Below, in pieces: positions 25,856 to 38,599 of a stretch of 64,000 nucleotides of DNA. The stretch is from assembly GCA_013396655.1 (NCBI GenBank), contig WBMV01004766.1:124001-188000 (forward strand), given 5' to 3'. The position numbers and the translations under genes are program-made. Under the pieces are notes generated by a model. That model did no database searches. It worked only from the letters and a program-made list of their open reading frames with translations, and was not told the DNA's origin. Source of the DNA: Campylorhamphus procurvoides (taxonomy: Eukaryota; Chordata; Aves; Passeriformes; Dendrocolaptidae). Numbering within the stretch: position 1 is the first letter of the stretch; every line of letters begins with the position of its first letter.

Positions 25856-28800
25856 CTTAAAAGTCAAAATAGACTTCTTTAAAAGTCAATAGCTTTAGAC
25901 TTCTTTTTATTTCTTTTTCTTTTTTTTTTTAATTTGGGGATTGTTTCTCATTATTATTGAAACCTGCTGAAATCAGAACGCAGCAGATTAAAGACAGAAT
26001 GAGGACTGGCACTCATAAAACACAAAGCTATATACAGCACAGAGCATCTGTTTGAGTCAGAACCTGGAGCTATGTAATTTTTCTCACAAGGCAGTAAGAT
26101 GCCATAACCACTCATATCAAAGCTATATTTTGGTCAAACAGCACGCACATTCACCATTTATCAGGAGTTGAGCCTAGTAAATTATTTGTCACTCTCTTCA
26201 GTGCTCCCTAAGCACTGTCAACTTCCTGTACTTCGCTTTAAAAGCTTTTTCTTTCTTAAATGACATCTGAAAGGGTAGTAAAGGTAGCTTTTCCTTTTTG
26301 GTATGTAATTGTGTATTGTTAATATCTGGCACACGGTCCCAGGCAGTTGATAAAGTACAGAATCCCATTGTCTGCAGGGCCAGTAAGGGAAAAAACAGAA
26401 GGGGAAAAAAAGAAAGAGCTGTTAACTGCTGTTGTGAAAGGATAGTTTATGTTCTATCTCAAGAATAGGTGAGAGTTGTGTGCAACAGACAAACACCTAA
26501 GCTGTAAAGAGTGCGAAAGTTCACATACTTATTTGGTCTCCCCATGGGATTTGAAGCTACATCATCCATATGGCAGAAAAATATTCAAATTATTGAGATA
26601 TTTATGCAAGACTCTAATTTGGTCTGGATAGTGACTTTCATCCCAGCTGGTGCTAAAATACCGTTTTGACACAGTTTTGGTGAGATCAGTACACTCAAAA
26701 ATATTTAGTTTTTTGTTACTGACATTTTCAGAGGAAGAAAAGTCCTTTTATCACAGAGCTCCTCAGCTGGAGGACAAGCAGAGTTAGAAGAGATGTTGCT
26801 TTCAAGGCTCCAAACTGCACGATATTGAAAACCTACTTGAATGAAGTAAAACCTGTACTGACTCCAGCTGCAAAACCTGCTATTAAAGCACAACCACTTT
26901 GGGGGTGGAAAGTCGATTTCTGGGGAGATTATACACAATATAGGGTTCTCTGAGGTCATTAAGGATGTTTCTTTTATGGCTGCAACTTCCAACACTTATA
27001 ACTTGAGTTTCTTCAAACCATTGTTAGAACAGAGTTAATGGTGAATTCAGGTGAAATCCCCCAGCTATACAACAAAAAAGCACACAATAAAGCATATCTA
27101 AAAACCAGAAGTGAATGGCCTCCCTTATGTTGACATTGAAAGACCAATTTTATTGGGAATCCCAGCAGCAATTTAAAATGGATTTTAATTTTTTTTAGGG
27201 GGGTGGGCGAGGGAAGGGTGAATCATAGCAGATCTTACTGTTCCACGTACAACCCCTCATGATTCATCCTATCCAAATTTAAAAAGCATTGTATGGATGT
27301 CTATTTCTGAAGCAGTCTGTCAACATTCCTTTGCGATCAAAAGAGAAAAATATGTATTTTCAGAGCACAGTTTATCTGACCTGTTTTAGATGTGTGTTTC
27401 TAATTGGGATGAATCAAGCCCCACTTTCCATTAGCTACCCTGACTGTCATATTTCTGCTGCCTCTAGCAGGAATGAGAGTGAATTGCTGAGATGTTAATA
27501 CTTGCCAATAAGATGAAGCCAACAGAATAACTTGAGTTTGTAAAAGAATCTCTGTGAATCCCAACTGATCTGCAGAGCAGGTCCTAAGGAATGGCAATCC
27601 AAAATGATGCAACAATTTAACACACTGCCAGGAGTTTTCTCCAAGGATTTTAGGCTCCTGTACACTGAACCGTAAAGAATTACTAGTAAAGCCAGAACAC
27701 TGTGTTTGAATGAGAAAGGAAATAAGGACATTCTGTCTCTCCACTGTCGTCATGATCTACTGTCATGATGATTATGGGAATTGAGAAGGCCTCCTTCTTT
27801 CCCTTCGCTCCTTCTCCCTGCATCACGATTTGCAGTGGAAGGAGGTCAGAGCATGTGTCTAAAAGGGAGATGTGCTGTGCTTTGGTTAAGCTCATCATGC
27901 TAATAATTAAAGAATGAAATCTCTACGTTGTCACTAAGTCATCCAGTGACCCCTTGCAGGGGCAGGCACAAACCAAAGATGGTCTGGTGACATCAGGACA
28001 GCAAGCAGAGACCCTGCGATTTGAAGATCTGTAAAGAATTGTGCTAATGAGCTTTAATCAGATGTAACACAAGATTCAACCATGGGTCTGAGTTCATACT
28101 GAATGAAGAGTTAACAAAAAAGCAGTTTCCCTAAAGAAGTATAAACTACAATGTACCTATGTGAATGAGACAATAGCTCTGTCTATGGATTGGGTCACTA
28201 TTACTGAGAAAGTAAAATCTGAATTACTGTCCAGTTTTGAAAGACTTCTTTGTTGCATGTAGTATATAGATAGCTTAAAGGGAGAGAAATATTGTCATTA
28301 GAAATAATTAGAGCAAAAAAACAAATAATCTCTAAGGGCCTGTCAGCAATTAACTAGGTGATCATATCTCGGTGCTAATGCACCTCTAGTTTGGACTACT
28401 TCCATCTTAATAGGACAACCAAGGGATTTCAGTGCCAGATAAAAAAACTAACCAGGGAGTATGATCAAGAAAGTTGTTGTTCTTTTTTCCAACACAAATA
28501 ACACAATTAACAGTGTTAAAAACATTAGTTTTGCACAGGACCTGTATCTTCAAAAGAAATTTAGAGCAGAGTTAAAATGAGATTTCAATGAGAGCAACTT
28601 CAGACGTTGGGGCCCATAAGGGTGAGAAATAATGAGATGTTTATGAGGAGGAGAAAAGCACTAGAGAAACTTTCTTGTTTATGGGTAATCTGAAGAACTA
28701 AAGAATGCAATGTGTGATCTACATGAAGTGACTGAGCCAGGAGCATGACTGTGACTGCAGCAAGCACGAAAATGGGCTGAATCAGACCATGAATGTTCTC

Positions 28801-29838
28801 AGACAAATAGAAAATCTTTCAGTGAGTGAATCAAATGGGTTATTAACTTAAATACTGAAGTCCCTCATGCAGTGATACTGTGCAATTTAAGCACATAATA
28901 GTCAAGAAATCAGAAAATTGTGGTAAACAAACAAAAGAGCTGATCTGATCGGAGTGGAGGGGAGTGTTTTGATATCAGCTGAAGCAGCGACTAAGGTTAA
29001 TGCTTGGAATGGAGGAGTTGTTTCTCAGCTATGAATTTCTCCCCCAAAACAAGTAAGTGGCTTATAGCAAATAAATAAATTTAATGCAGTGTAACAGTGC
29101 ACAGTCTTTGAGTACTGAAAAGCTCCTTTTCAACTGAGGTCAATGTTTTCAACACCAAAACTTCCTCTACATTGACGGTTCACCTGAGGCCTCCACTCTG
29201 CAGGAGGTGGGTACTCATTTTGTTCATCACCAGCCATCTCTGTGTGGGCTGGTCACTCCAGTTTCCCTTTGTAATTAGGAGGCAACACTAGACATCTCCA
29301 GAGTGCATTCCATCTGAGAAAATCCTGATGTCTGCTACGAGAAGGTCTATTTCCTTCCACATTTAAAGAAACAGTATTGACTTGCCCACATGGAGCCTTC
29401 TTATCATATAGAAACTGATCTTTGTTGTGGGAATGACCAGTGTGAGCAGGAACACAACAGTCCATGGGGTTCCCTGGAGCATTCCGGGCCACAGGGGCAC
29501 AGGAGGCCACAGTGAGGACATGCAGGCAACCCAAACTTAGGGTGAAGTCACATTGCTCACAAATGTGTTGTGGACACAAGTTTCACACAGGATATTTCAT
29601 CAATCTGGGAACAGCCAGGTGAGGCAGATCACAAACGCAGCTGTGACCATGTGTCTGCATTTATCTATGCTTGTACCACACAGGTCTGTGATTCTGCAGC
29701 AGTAAAGCAGGTTCATCTTTTTTTGGCAGTTCCAGGCTTGTGATGTGATATTCAATGAAGTGTTCCCATTTATAACCTCTTTGTTGATGACTTTAGAACA
29801 TTACATCCATGAAGCACAACGTGAAATGCTTCCAGATT

Positions 29839-29861
29839 AAAAATAAATAAATAAATAAAAA
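29839..29861. repeat. (TAAA)n tetranucleotide repeat
   Basis: About five TAAA units occur in an otherwise unique AT-rich setting. It is a simple repeat only. Confidence 0.85.
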
Positions 29862-30210
29862 GTATGTCTTGTATGCTCCTTTTTGTAATGCTGATTGGCT
29901 CCCTTTTCACTCACCTTATACAGAGCTTGCATCTGAACACATGCAGCCTTATTGCAACCAGATACAAAAATAAAGTACTTCCTTGGCCACCTCAGGTCCA
30001 TCATACTGTCATGAGGACAGAAGCAGAGAGAAAATGAGATAGGAGTGGAAGAGAAGGGACAAGAGGGGGAGAAGAGAGGTTGGTCTTTGGTAATTCCCAT
30101 TAAATTTGCATTTCTTTGCTATGTTAATGAATTGCATAACCTTTCTGAGGTTTGTCTAAAGCCACTATATGATGTCCATAAAGAAAATTGACTCCAAGAT
30201 TGTTTTTTAC

Positions 30211-30279
30211 ATACTACGGTCCCCTTGGGAATTGGGATCTGTTTGTAATAGACCTCCTTGTCCTTTTGTGTGGTAGTGA
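30211..30279 (-). CDS. Candidate internal exon, same minus-strand gene
   Basis: A very strong minus-strand acceptor (tttttttcttttttcccag) is followed by two bases completing a codon, then a frame reading TTTQKDKEVYYKQIPIPKGT and two valines. Two adjacent weak donors exist, gtatgt after 30215 and gtaaaa after 30211. Only the second leaves one base, as needed to join 25807-25855. The incoming phase fits 38600-38702 (G+TC). Codon position 1 is richer in G than position 2 (5 against 1 of 21). The IPKGT string recalls a cytochrome P450 segment, but nothing else supports that family. Confidence 0.3.
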
Positions 30280-32407
30280 CTGGGAAAAAAGAAAAAAAGA
30301 TCAAATTTGTCTTTAGCTGGTCATTTTAAGTGGATGAAACTTTCAGGTTCATCAGATAAGGTCCACATGCTCTCTCCCTTGTCCTTCCCTTATCTGACTT
30401 TTTCTTGCAGTAGATCTTACTTTTTTTCCAACCCTAATGATTCTTTCTCTCATAAAAGTAAATAACTATGGTCTTTATGAATAAAAATAACTAACTAAAT
30501 AAAATGAAGACAGGAAGCAGTTGAAGCCAAATGGTCACAAAAGCCAAGTGTCTCCTGTCTTGCTGGAAGGAAGAGTGTTCTTTAATCCAAACTTCATGAT
30601 ACTGTTACATTCAAGCTGTGAAGCAAATGTTCCCTGATGAGCAATTAACAAAAAATCTGAGACTTGAAATCTTAAACTGTACTTGCCTCTGATCTACAGG
30701 GTTGAGAAGTGTGTCACAGCATCAGAAGTTACAGACATCAACTTAATGAGATCTTCTAGTTAACCATAAAACTCCTTTGAACAGGGAGTTTGATCCCAGG
30801 GTGTGCTGGAAGCCTCCTGAAGAGGCTTTATTTCCATCAAGCCAACACTCCTCAAAGGATCCTCAAGCCCTCTTCACAGACACATAACACTGGCTGATGA
30901 ACAGGTCATTCCTTAGCCCACGACAGGATCAAGTGCAGTCATGGTTTTTTTGTCAGATTTCTGTCCAGTGTGTTCTGTGAAGCTCAAGCTCTGTTGGTCT
31001 TTCTGGGAAATCCATGCTGGTGACTAAATGAATTTGCCATCAGCAAAAATTCCCTCTTGACTGCAGCATTCCTTTGTGCAATGAACTCTGCTGTGATTTT
31101 TGTCATGTGTAGATTACACAACAAATAGTACAGAAACTCTGGGGGTTATACCACATGGAGATTCTAATGAATGGAAAGGAAAAGTTGAAGATATTAAATA
31201 CACTGCACAGTGTATTTATCAAAAAATTGATAAGTCAATGCAGAGATGTCAAAGAGACATTAACCCAAGCAAGTGATGAGTTAATTGATTGAAATTATTA
31301 GTATAGTTTCTATCTAAACATTCCTTTCTAAAAGAAAATAACCAAACAATAGGAAGCAAATACCTAAATGAAAGCACCAATCTAGCTACAAAACAGGAAA
31401 GTTAAAATGAAGAGATTCAGGGGAAATAAAGGGTGATTCAAAGCTGACCTGGGTGTGTTCGCTGTCTTTCTGCTAATGGTGAATTGGTTTTAAACAGCTG
31501 TAAACTCAATCATGTATTTAGAAAACAGAGCTGCTTGTGCAGCAGCTGCCTTCCAAAAATGTGTTCCAAGGACATAGAGAGCTAGAGCTAAATAAATTCA
31601 TAGTCTGCACAAATGGATTAGATTTTGAACTCTAGCTGAGGTCTCATGTCATTTGGATCTGTTAGAGATAGGAAAACCCTATACATATATAGATCAAGGT
31701 ACCACAGGGGTGTTTCCCCACACCACAGCTCAGAACGAGATCTCCAAGCAGCTCATTCACCAGAGAGCAACGAGGCACAGGAAAAGAAGTCAAATTATGC
31801 AGCCTTTCTTTCATGTGTACCTCACACTTGCTTTCTCTTTTAGGAGAAACAATCCAAGAATCAATGCTGCACTGATTTGAAAGTGCAACTTTCACTGATT
31901 GCAGAATACAAATATCTGTATTGATTATTATACCTTCCTCTCCTCCTTGCATTTCAGAACTCTTCGGTCGCTATGTACCTTTCAAACTTTAATACATACT
32001 GCCTAATTAGCTGGTAAGAGAAGTAAAATGCATCTCATCAAAATTTTATTGTGATCTTTCATGTGTATTTCATTCTTCCTCTCTCATGCCGTTTCCCTTT
32101 GACGAGCCACCTGAATTCAGTGCCTGATTGCACTCTGACAATATTTCTTAACCCACAGGGAGGGAAAAGAGAGAACTGCCAGGTTTGAGACCAGAAGAAA
32201 CCTGACATTTTATATCATCTTCAAAAAATTTCAAAGTAGTTCGAAAATTGGGTGATTTGGTTTATTCTTTTTCCAAATAAAGTGGAAATTAGGGTGAAAA
32301 AAGTATTAGTATATGTAAAATATAATTCTGAGATACTATAACTTGGAATACAACATAGTATTTCTACATACCATTTCTCTGACAGGGGCAGTAGTAGACT
32401 GGAGAAA
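30280..32407. other. Unique non-coding sequence
   Basis: No gene is called. Two strong plus-strand acceptors lie at 31842-31843 and 31956-31957, the second followed by an open 56-nt segment and a CTG|gtaaga donor. Their translations are unrecognised and they run opposite to the main candidate gene. The stretch near 30860-31030 may be a very old antisense CR1 remnant, but I cannot support that firmly. Confidence 0.4.
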
Positions 32408-32945
32408 AATCATGGAATTATAGAATGATTTCTGTTGGAAGGGACTTCAAAGATCATCTAGTTCCAACTTGATGATGAGAGTGAGAAGGTACGTTAAAAA
32501 ATTTAAACATTAAACGTCAGTTTAAAGTCATTATCACTTTATCCTATCACTCTGTGCCCTTGTCAAAAGTCCCTCTCCACCTCTCTTGTGGCTCCTTTAG
32601 GCACTGGAAGGGGACTTAAGGTCTCCCTGGAGCCTTCTCTTCTCCAGACTGAACAGCTCTCCCAGCTTATCTCCAGAGCAGAGGGGTTCCAGCCCTTGGA
32701 GCATCTTGGTCTCCTCCTCTGGACTTGCTCCAACAGACCCACATCTTTCTTATGTTGGGAGTCCCAGAGCTGGAGGCAGCACTGCAGGTGGGGTTTGACC
32801 AGAGCAGAGCAGAAGGGAAAAGTCACCTCTCTCAACCTGCTGGTCACTCTGCTGGGGACACAGCCCAAGACATGGTTGGTGTCTGAGCTGCAACCTCAAC
32901 TGCTGCTGGGTTATGTTGAGCTTCTCATCAACCAATTTCTAATGA
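32408..32945 (-). mobile_element. CR1 LINE fragment with reverse-transcriptase C-terminus, minus orientation
   Basis: Read on the minus strand, this is the 3' part of CR1: the end of the reverse-transcriptase frame followed by the 3' untranslated tail whose complement begins 'catggaattatagaatgatt...ggaagggacttcaaagatcatctag'. The remaining frame still reads SRLREVTFPFCSALVKPHL and, a little later, LLEQVQRRRP, the conserved end of the CR1 polymerase. The copy is 5'-truncated and broken by frameshifts and substitutions, so it cannot be active. It fully explains the open frames of about 100-140 codons on both strands here. Confidence 0.95.
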
Positions 32946-33900
32946 ACTTCAACCATTCTGTGTTTGGACAGTACCTTGCAAATTATTATTTATATTCTTT
33001 TGCCTATACTCAATAAATTATAGCAGCTAATTAAGTCATCAGTTTTATTCTTGCTACCTGTCCCTTGTTGCCCTTGGGATCCTGACAGAGAAATTGACTG
33101 TTATTTGAGGGGGAGTGGAGAGTGCAGGGAGGAAGATGGAGAGAAACAGCATGTCCAAGTTTTAGCTCAGAAGCAGTTTGTGGATCCTATAAAAGAAAAT
33201 GGAATGCTGCATTCAATCTCTCCTCTGTTTTTCTCTTTAGCAGTTAGCCTCTTTTTCACTAATTAGACTTACTGAATACTGACTGACATTAGAAATGGAA
33301 ACAGTCTATAAAAATGGTTTTGCTTGGTTTTGTTTGGGTCTCTTTGTTTGTTTGTTTTTCATTGGAGAAAATATCGTTCTACTGTACAGAGTTTTCATGA
33401 GCAAAACATTTTTGCTGAGAGCAAATACAGCTATGCAGTTTACAAAGACCCATGTGGAATGATGCTGTCTACATTGGCTTCACCCAGAACACCAGACCAG
33501 AATTAATATCTACCTCAGGTAAAAATGGAGTCATGTCTGGGCAAAAATATCTGAGATTCCAAGTCCAAAATAGGGGATTTTCAAAGAAGACCCAAGCACT
33601 AAATAAGTCTTGCAGATAATCTGCTGGAAGGTTGCCAGCTCCTTAAAAAAAAATAGTAAGTCACCTAAACAGGGGCACCAACATCTTGGATATATCCCCT
33701 TTCAGTGTTCCAGCCGTTCAACCCTTTCCTATCAATTAAGCCTCTCAATTAGGCATCCTCTGCAACTTGCTTAAGCCAACAAAATGGCAGGCCATGAAGG
33801 CTTTTATTAGGAAATCAAATTGTCTGTAATCAAACATTCTTGCACTGAAAAAAGACAACAAGCCATAAATAGAAATATATGTTTAAGTGTTTTAAAGTAG
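32946..33900. other. Unique non-coding sequence
   Basis: Only short chance frames are seen, with no recognised repeat other than a short (TTTG)n-like tract near 33340-33356. Confidence 0.5.
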
Positions 33901-34440
33901 CCAAAAATTTACATGTGTTTTCAATTTATCTGTGCTACAGAAATGCACGAGCCAAATAACTCCCACCAAACAATAGTAAAATACCCTTTTACATGTGAGA
34001 ACTGTATACATCACTTCATCCTACACCAAGTGATTCTGTTGCTCTTATTTCTACCAGATTCATTAATTTTTCTCCCCACTAGGCAGATATTCCATAATCA
34101 CACTGACAATCTGTTTCTACTACTAATGGACATACAGACCATTAAGTATATCATCTTGATGCTGTTTTTTTCAAAACATCTATTGGACACCTCTATATAC
34201 TCAATATGCAACTTATTTCTACTCAGGAGAATATGCATTACTTGCAATAAAGGAAACAAATGCAATACATTCTATTCTTCTCACAGCCCTTCTAAAAGTG
34301 CAATGCCATCTTCAAATTATTTTCCTGGGCTGAACTTGGTTTCATTCAATCTCACCCTCTCCCATAAGAGTTGCCACTACACTTCTGTACTGTTTCCTTT
34401 ATTTACTGTCCACTCTCTTACAATGATAATATGGAGAAAA
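33901..34440. other. G-poor, strand-asymmetric block with a long open frame
   Basis: By hand count, the plus strand here has 61 G and 129 C in 540 bases (skew about -0.36), clearly different from its neighbours. A 181-codon plus frame (33913-34458) runs through it because G-poor sequence has few TAG and TGA stops. Its translation is hydrophobic and low in Gly, Ala and Asp, and matches no family I recognise. Strong C-over-G asymmetry is typical of bird mitochondrial light strand, but I found no matching mitochondrial gene. I regard the frame as a composition effect. Confidence 0.45.
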
Positions 34441-36414
34441 GGAGAAAAATTATATTGAGACAGCCTTGAAAACTTTATTTGGCTGAAGGGACTTGCTTTT
34501 GACTTTTTTTTAATCAGTGACCAACACTTCTCACTCTAACTTGGATGGGCTGCCCCCTAATTTCCTCTCTTATATTAAGAGAGAATAACAAAGCAAGACT
34601 TGGCCTCCCTAAACAGGCACTGACCTTTGTAGGTCCTTTTGCCAGTTGTGCAGGAAAACACCAATATATAATATTCACTAATACACCCCCTAAATGAGGT
34701 GTTTAATACAGTGTGGACACAGACCTGTGTCTCAGTCCATGAAAGATATGAACTGAGGACCATGGAGTGATGCCAGACAAGAAGCCAACATCACCCTGAG
34801 GAATGCAGCGAAGTTGTTGGAAAGGGACTTTTCTAACCATGATAGACATTAGTGGCACCAGGCTGTTTTACTCCTATTTCTTTAACTTACACTGTTTTGA
34901 GACTCATTTATGTTTAAAAAAAAAAAACGTGAATGGGTTTAAAAAAGCATCTGAGATGGCTCAATACAACATATACAGCAAATCCTTTTCTTAATGAAAA
35001 ATCTGACAAGATTGACATGTTCTACTTGGGGAGAAAAATTTGATTTTAAAGAATATTTTCAGTAAAGATATCTTAAAATTCACTGACAGAAATGGGATTC
35101 TTTAGTTTAGGAGGTGTTTTCATTTTGTTGCTTTGAACTGTCTAAATTTTTTGTTGTTGGAGATAAGATCCAATGTTTTCAGCCTCGTACAGAGGCAAAC
35201 GAGGATTTTCTGTGCATGAGCTATGTGAAGATTTTAAATTTCTTAATCCAAATTTGAAATGATAGAGGGCTTTCTTACAGTCACGAGAAACAAGCAGTGC
35301 ATTAGTCAGCTCAGTGGAGGACTTGACTGCCTTTATAACCTCCATTTCCTTTATGCCATCCCAGAAAAGGTTACTTATGCAGCCCCAGTGGTAATGACTC
35401 TGCTTGACATTTCAAGGCACATCTAACAAACATCAGCACAGAGAAACAATCCTCTCGGCACAGTACAGGAAATTGATTTGTCTTCATCCACAGTAACTAA
35501 CTTCAATGTCAAGAGGATTAATTAATCTCTCTTGGTAAACCGGTTGTAGGAAGAAATTTTGTCAGTTTTAGTAATTTCGGGTTTTTTCTATGCCTGATTT
35601 TTTAATTTGTTTGGGTTTGGCGGATTTGTGGGTTTTTTGTTTGTTTTTTTTTAAAGTATGAGAATTTTTATGATGTGTTTGAGAAAGAAAAAAATAAAAT
35701 AGGGTCTTAATGCTGTTCTAGCTTTACAGAAGTCAGTGAAACATTTGTCTTACTGAAGGAGAAGTCCTCTTGAAAGTTGTACTGAAGTAAAAATATCCAG
35801 ATTGTCTTGGGATGAAAAATATGTGGTGGGGGAATAGACTGTGAGATGTTATGGCATTAAATAGAACTATTCCAGTGTTGTGCTCTAAAATACTGCTCCT
35901 CATAATTATACAGAAAAAAAAAATCCAAAACTTACAGTGTCAAATTATTCTTTCCATTGTAAGTAAAAGAATATTACTACTACCAAAATTCTCACGGTGA
36001 TCTTTGGTGCTCCCTTGAAGATTAACACACCCAATTTACAGTGAACCTTCCTGTGAATTTTTTTAATCAGCCACTATCTCAACCTCTACTAAACAGAAGC
36101 AGACGACTGGACCACAGTGAGATTTTAGTTTCTCCATGCAGACAGTAGTGTCATGTTTTCTTCCTCTCTTGCCTCTGTAATGTAACATGTATCTGACAAA
36201 GGTATGAAGTGCTATTGAGGGAGAACAGGATCATTTTCTACCTATTTTGTACTGGTTGTAAGCAGTCCTTTAAGGAAAAGACAGGATAATCAGCTTTGAG
36301 CTCAGTGGTAATAAATTCAACTCTCCTGTGCTCCCACAAATAGAAGAGAGAGAGAGAAATTAATGGTTTCAGGCTTCATCATGAAAAACTGGAAAAAAAC
36401 AAACACAAGAGATG
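34441..36414. other. Unique non-coding sequence
   Basis: I see no gene or recognisable element. A minus-strand open frame at 35142-35345 (67 codons) has fairly balanced composition but lacks a clear acceptor and donor, so it is not called. Confidence 0.45.
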
Positions 36415-36545
36415 ATCAGGCCAGGGTGGATGGGGCTGGAAGGAACCTGATCTAGTGGAAGCTCTCCCTCTCCATGGGGCAGGGTTAGAACTAGAAGATC
36501 TTTAAGGGCCCTTCCAACCCAAACTATTTGTGATTCTATAATAAT
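36415..36545 (+). mobile_element. CR1 LINE 3' end fragment, plus orientation
   Basis: Diagnostic CR1 tail blocks are present in order: 'gggtggatggggctggaagga', 'acctgatctagtggaag', 'ggttagaactagaagatct', 'ttccaacccaaactatt' and a terminal 'gattctata'. Only the 3' untranslated tail remains, so no coding sequence is left. It is an independent copy from the one at 9473. Confidence 0.95.
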
Positions 36546-37059
36546 ATTTTAACCCACAGAAGACCAGTGAGAGTTTTATCATTCACTTCAACAGGGTCAG
36601 GTATGCACCCAGTACCCTCCAAAATCTAATGCTGAAACTTCTGTTATGTTCTTGTAGGGGCTATCACAGAAAACAACCTTTGCAGCAACAAAAATGATCA
36701 AATAGATCAAAAGGGCAAAGATGTTACGCATTACTGAAGAGCTCTCCGATGCTCCATCCTTTGTACCAAAGCCAAAAAATATTCAAAAATATTCAAAATG
36801 AAAAAAAAACCACTTGAAAGGAAGGAAGTTGCATGGCTTTTAGACCAAAAATCTCAGCAAACCTGCATTCCAAAGTGAATAACAAAGAGATTCAGTCATT
36901 TCCCTAATTTCAGGCGGATTGTTGCCCCGCCTATCCCATGATGTTCACTTCAATTTCCTTTGGTAGTGCTTTAAAAACCCCTGTATGTAGCTGAAAACAG
37001 GAAACGGCTCTAAATTTACTGAAAATGGGTGTCTTAAACAGAAAGGGTGCACTGCAGGC
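36546..37059. other. Unique non-coding sequence
   Basis: Nothing recognisable apart from short duplicated 'atattcaaaa' words near 36778-36798. Confidence 0.5.
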
Positions 37060-37510
37060 AGCGTAAAGAGGGGAGGGTGACACAATTCCCAATTAATTTA
37101 ACTTTATTTAAATTTAATTGAGAATCAAGGGCACTCTCAGGTGCCATGAGGGCGTTCCCAAGCTGCTGGCTCTGGGTTAGCAACCTTGGGCTTTACCCTT
37201 GGGCTAAATTAAGGCAAAACAATGCCAAAGAATCAATTAGAAAGTTGTATTTATGTCAGCAATGATTTAAACCTTAGGACAGGTTGAACGACTTGTGTTG
37301 GCAATGATTTAAACATTTCTGAATAGCCTGCAGATTAAACTTCTCTGAACAGCCCGGGGCTGCAGGAAGTTAAGCTTTTAACCTTTCGATAGACAGGCTG
37401 AATAGATAGACTAAAATAAAATAAAATAAAATAAAATAAAATAAGTCTTGTTCCCAGAGCCTTCTCTGGTCTGGGGTGTCCCTTCCCCTAATTGCACTAT
37501 TTATCCTCAC
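37060..37510 (-). mobile_element. Unclassified interspersed element, possibly an antisense LTR
   Basis: This block is richer in GC and in inexact internal repeats than its surroundings, including a 14-bp word (gcaatgatttaaac) repeated 42 bp apart at 37259 and 37301. Read on the minus strand, it has a TATA-like 'gataaatag' near 37497-37505 and an AATAAA at 37103-37108 about 400 bp later, an LTR-like order. No target-site duplication or clear TG/CA ends could be fixed. It may equally be ordinary sequence with a microsatellite. Confidence 0.22.
37412..37444. repeat. (TAAAA)n pentanucleotide repeat
   Basis: Six and a half perfect TAAAA units form an uninterrupted array within the unclassified block described at 37060-37510. 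Confidence 0.95.
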
Positions 37511-38599
37511 ACATGAAGTTTGTTACTCTAAACTTCTCAGAAGAGTGTTGGAGAGCCTGTATCAAACTCAGTTTTAGAGATAGTTAGCCAAGATAAGGAA
37601 GGTGGTCCCAGAAAAGCATTATCCTGCCTGCACAACACTCTCTTTTTAAAGCACAGGGTACCTAGTTGGCGTGGGAACATTCCTGGTCTCTTCTGCAGGG
37701 TGTTTGACACATTAACTCTTTCAGGATTATACTAACTGTTTTAGCTTTTCAATTCCTCACAGTCACCACTCTTATTTGTTGTTTGTTTCATTAAGGATCG
37801 TAAGAAACACTATCGGAATTCTGTTCTCCTAAAGCTGATGGGTCCTCCCCTTAGACTTACACTGTCAGAAGGACTTTCCTTCTTTTATTCTTCTTCTCAG
37901 TACAAAGGCACACATAAATACTAATGATCATATCTTTTTCTGTCGGTTCTGACTTATCTTTTTGGCTGTTTAGACAGGAAAACTGTAGAAATCTCCTCAT
38001 AAACTGGTGAAACTGTTTCTCTCCCACATCAAATTTGTGTAAAGACTTCACTGTCTATTTTCTCTCTTCTTCCTTTCTTTCCTCTGGGGGATGCAATCAA
38101 TATGAATCAATATAATCCCACAATACTACTCTAACTGTCTTGTTCTTCACCCTGGTAAAGGTTGGTACAGATTATTTAATGATTTATAATAGCAAAACAC
38201 ATGGATGGAACTGTTTAAACAATGAAATGCTCACCACCTTCCCCTAAGCTGACCTCATGCCAACCTAAAACAGGAACCTCCCTAACAAAACTTCTCAGGC
38301 AGAAGAATCAGTAGTTGAAAAATTTCTTCTGGTACTCATGCTTGCTTGGAAAGAATCAAGTCAATAATTTTTAAACTTTAATAGCTCCACAGTATGGAGA
38401 AAAAAATGCAGGCAGGACTGAGCCATGGTGTTATGTTCTATGACTCTTAAAGGGGAAAAGTGCTGTGTAATCCATGCATATGGTGTGCAACTGGGCAAAA
38501 AGTGTCAATGTGTTTGTTTATAATACTAATACGACAAATTAGGTCTTTTGCAGCATGTGGAATTCTCTGGCTCAGCAGAGAACCTGAGTACGTGCTCAC
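37511..38599. other. Presumed intronic non-coding sequence
   Basis: No gene or repeat is recognised. It lies immediately downstream, in minus-strand sense, of the candidate exon at 38600-38702. Confidence 0.45.

Larger units (their letters stand above)
24825..30210. other. Presumed intronic or intergenic non-coding sequence
   Basis: Apart from the candidate exon at 25807-25855, no gene or recognisable mobile element is seen. A minus-strand segment at 26720-26766 follows a very strong acceptor, but its donor is weak and its phase does not fit the other candidates. Pyrimidine runs lie at 25900-25935, and a G-run with T-run sits near 27185-27205. Confidence 0.45.

Noticed and set aside
26720..26766. 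Minus-strand exon candidate after a very strong acceptor
   Set aside because: The donor is weak, two frames contain stops and the remaining phase does not join the other candidates.
30211..30279. Cytochrome P450 exon, suggested by an IPKGT string
   Set aside because: The residues around it do not continue into the conserved PERF or haem-binding regions, and no other candidate exon resembles a P450.
33901..34440. Nuclear copy of a mitochondrial gene
   Set aside because: Only the base skew fits; the translation does not resemble cytochrome b, COX or ND subunits as far as I can judge by eye.
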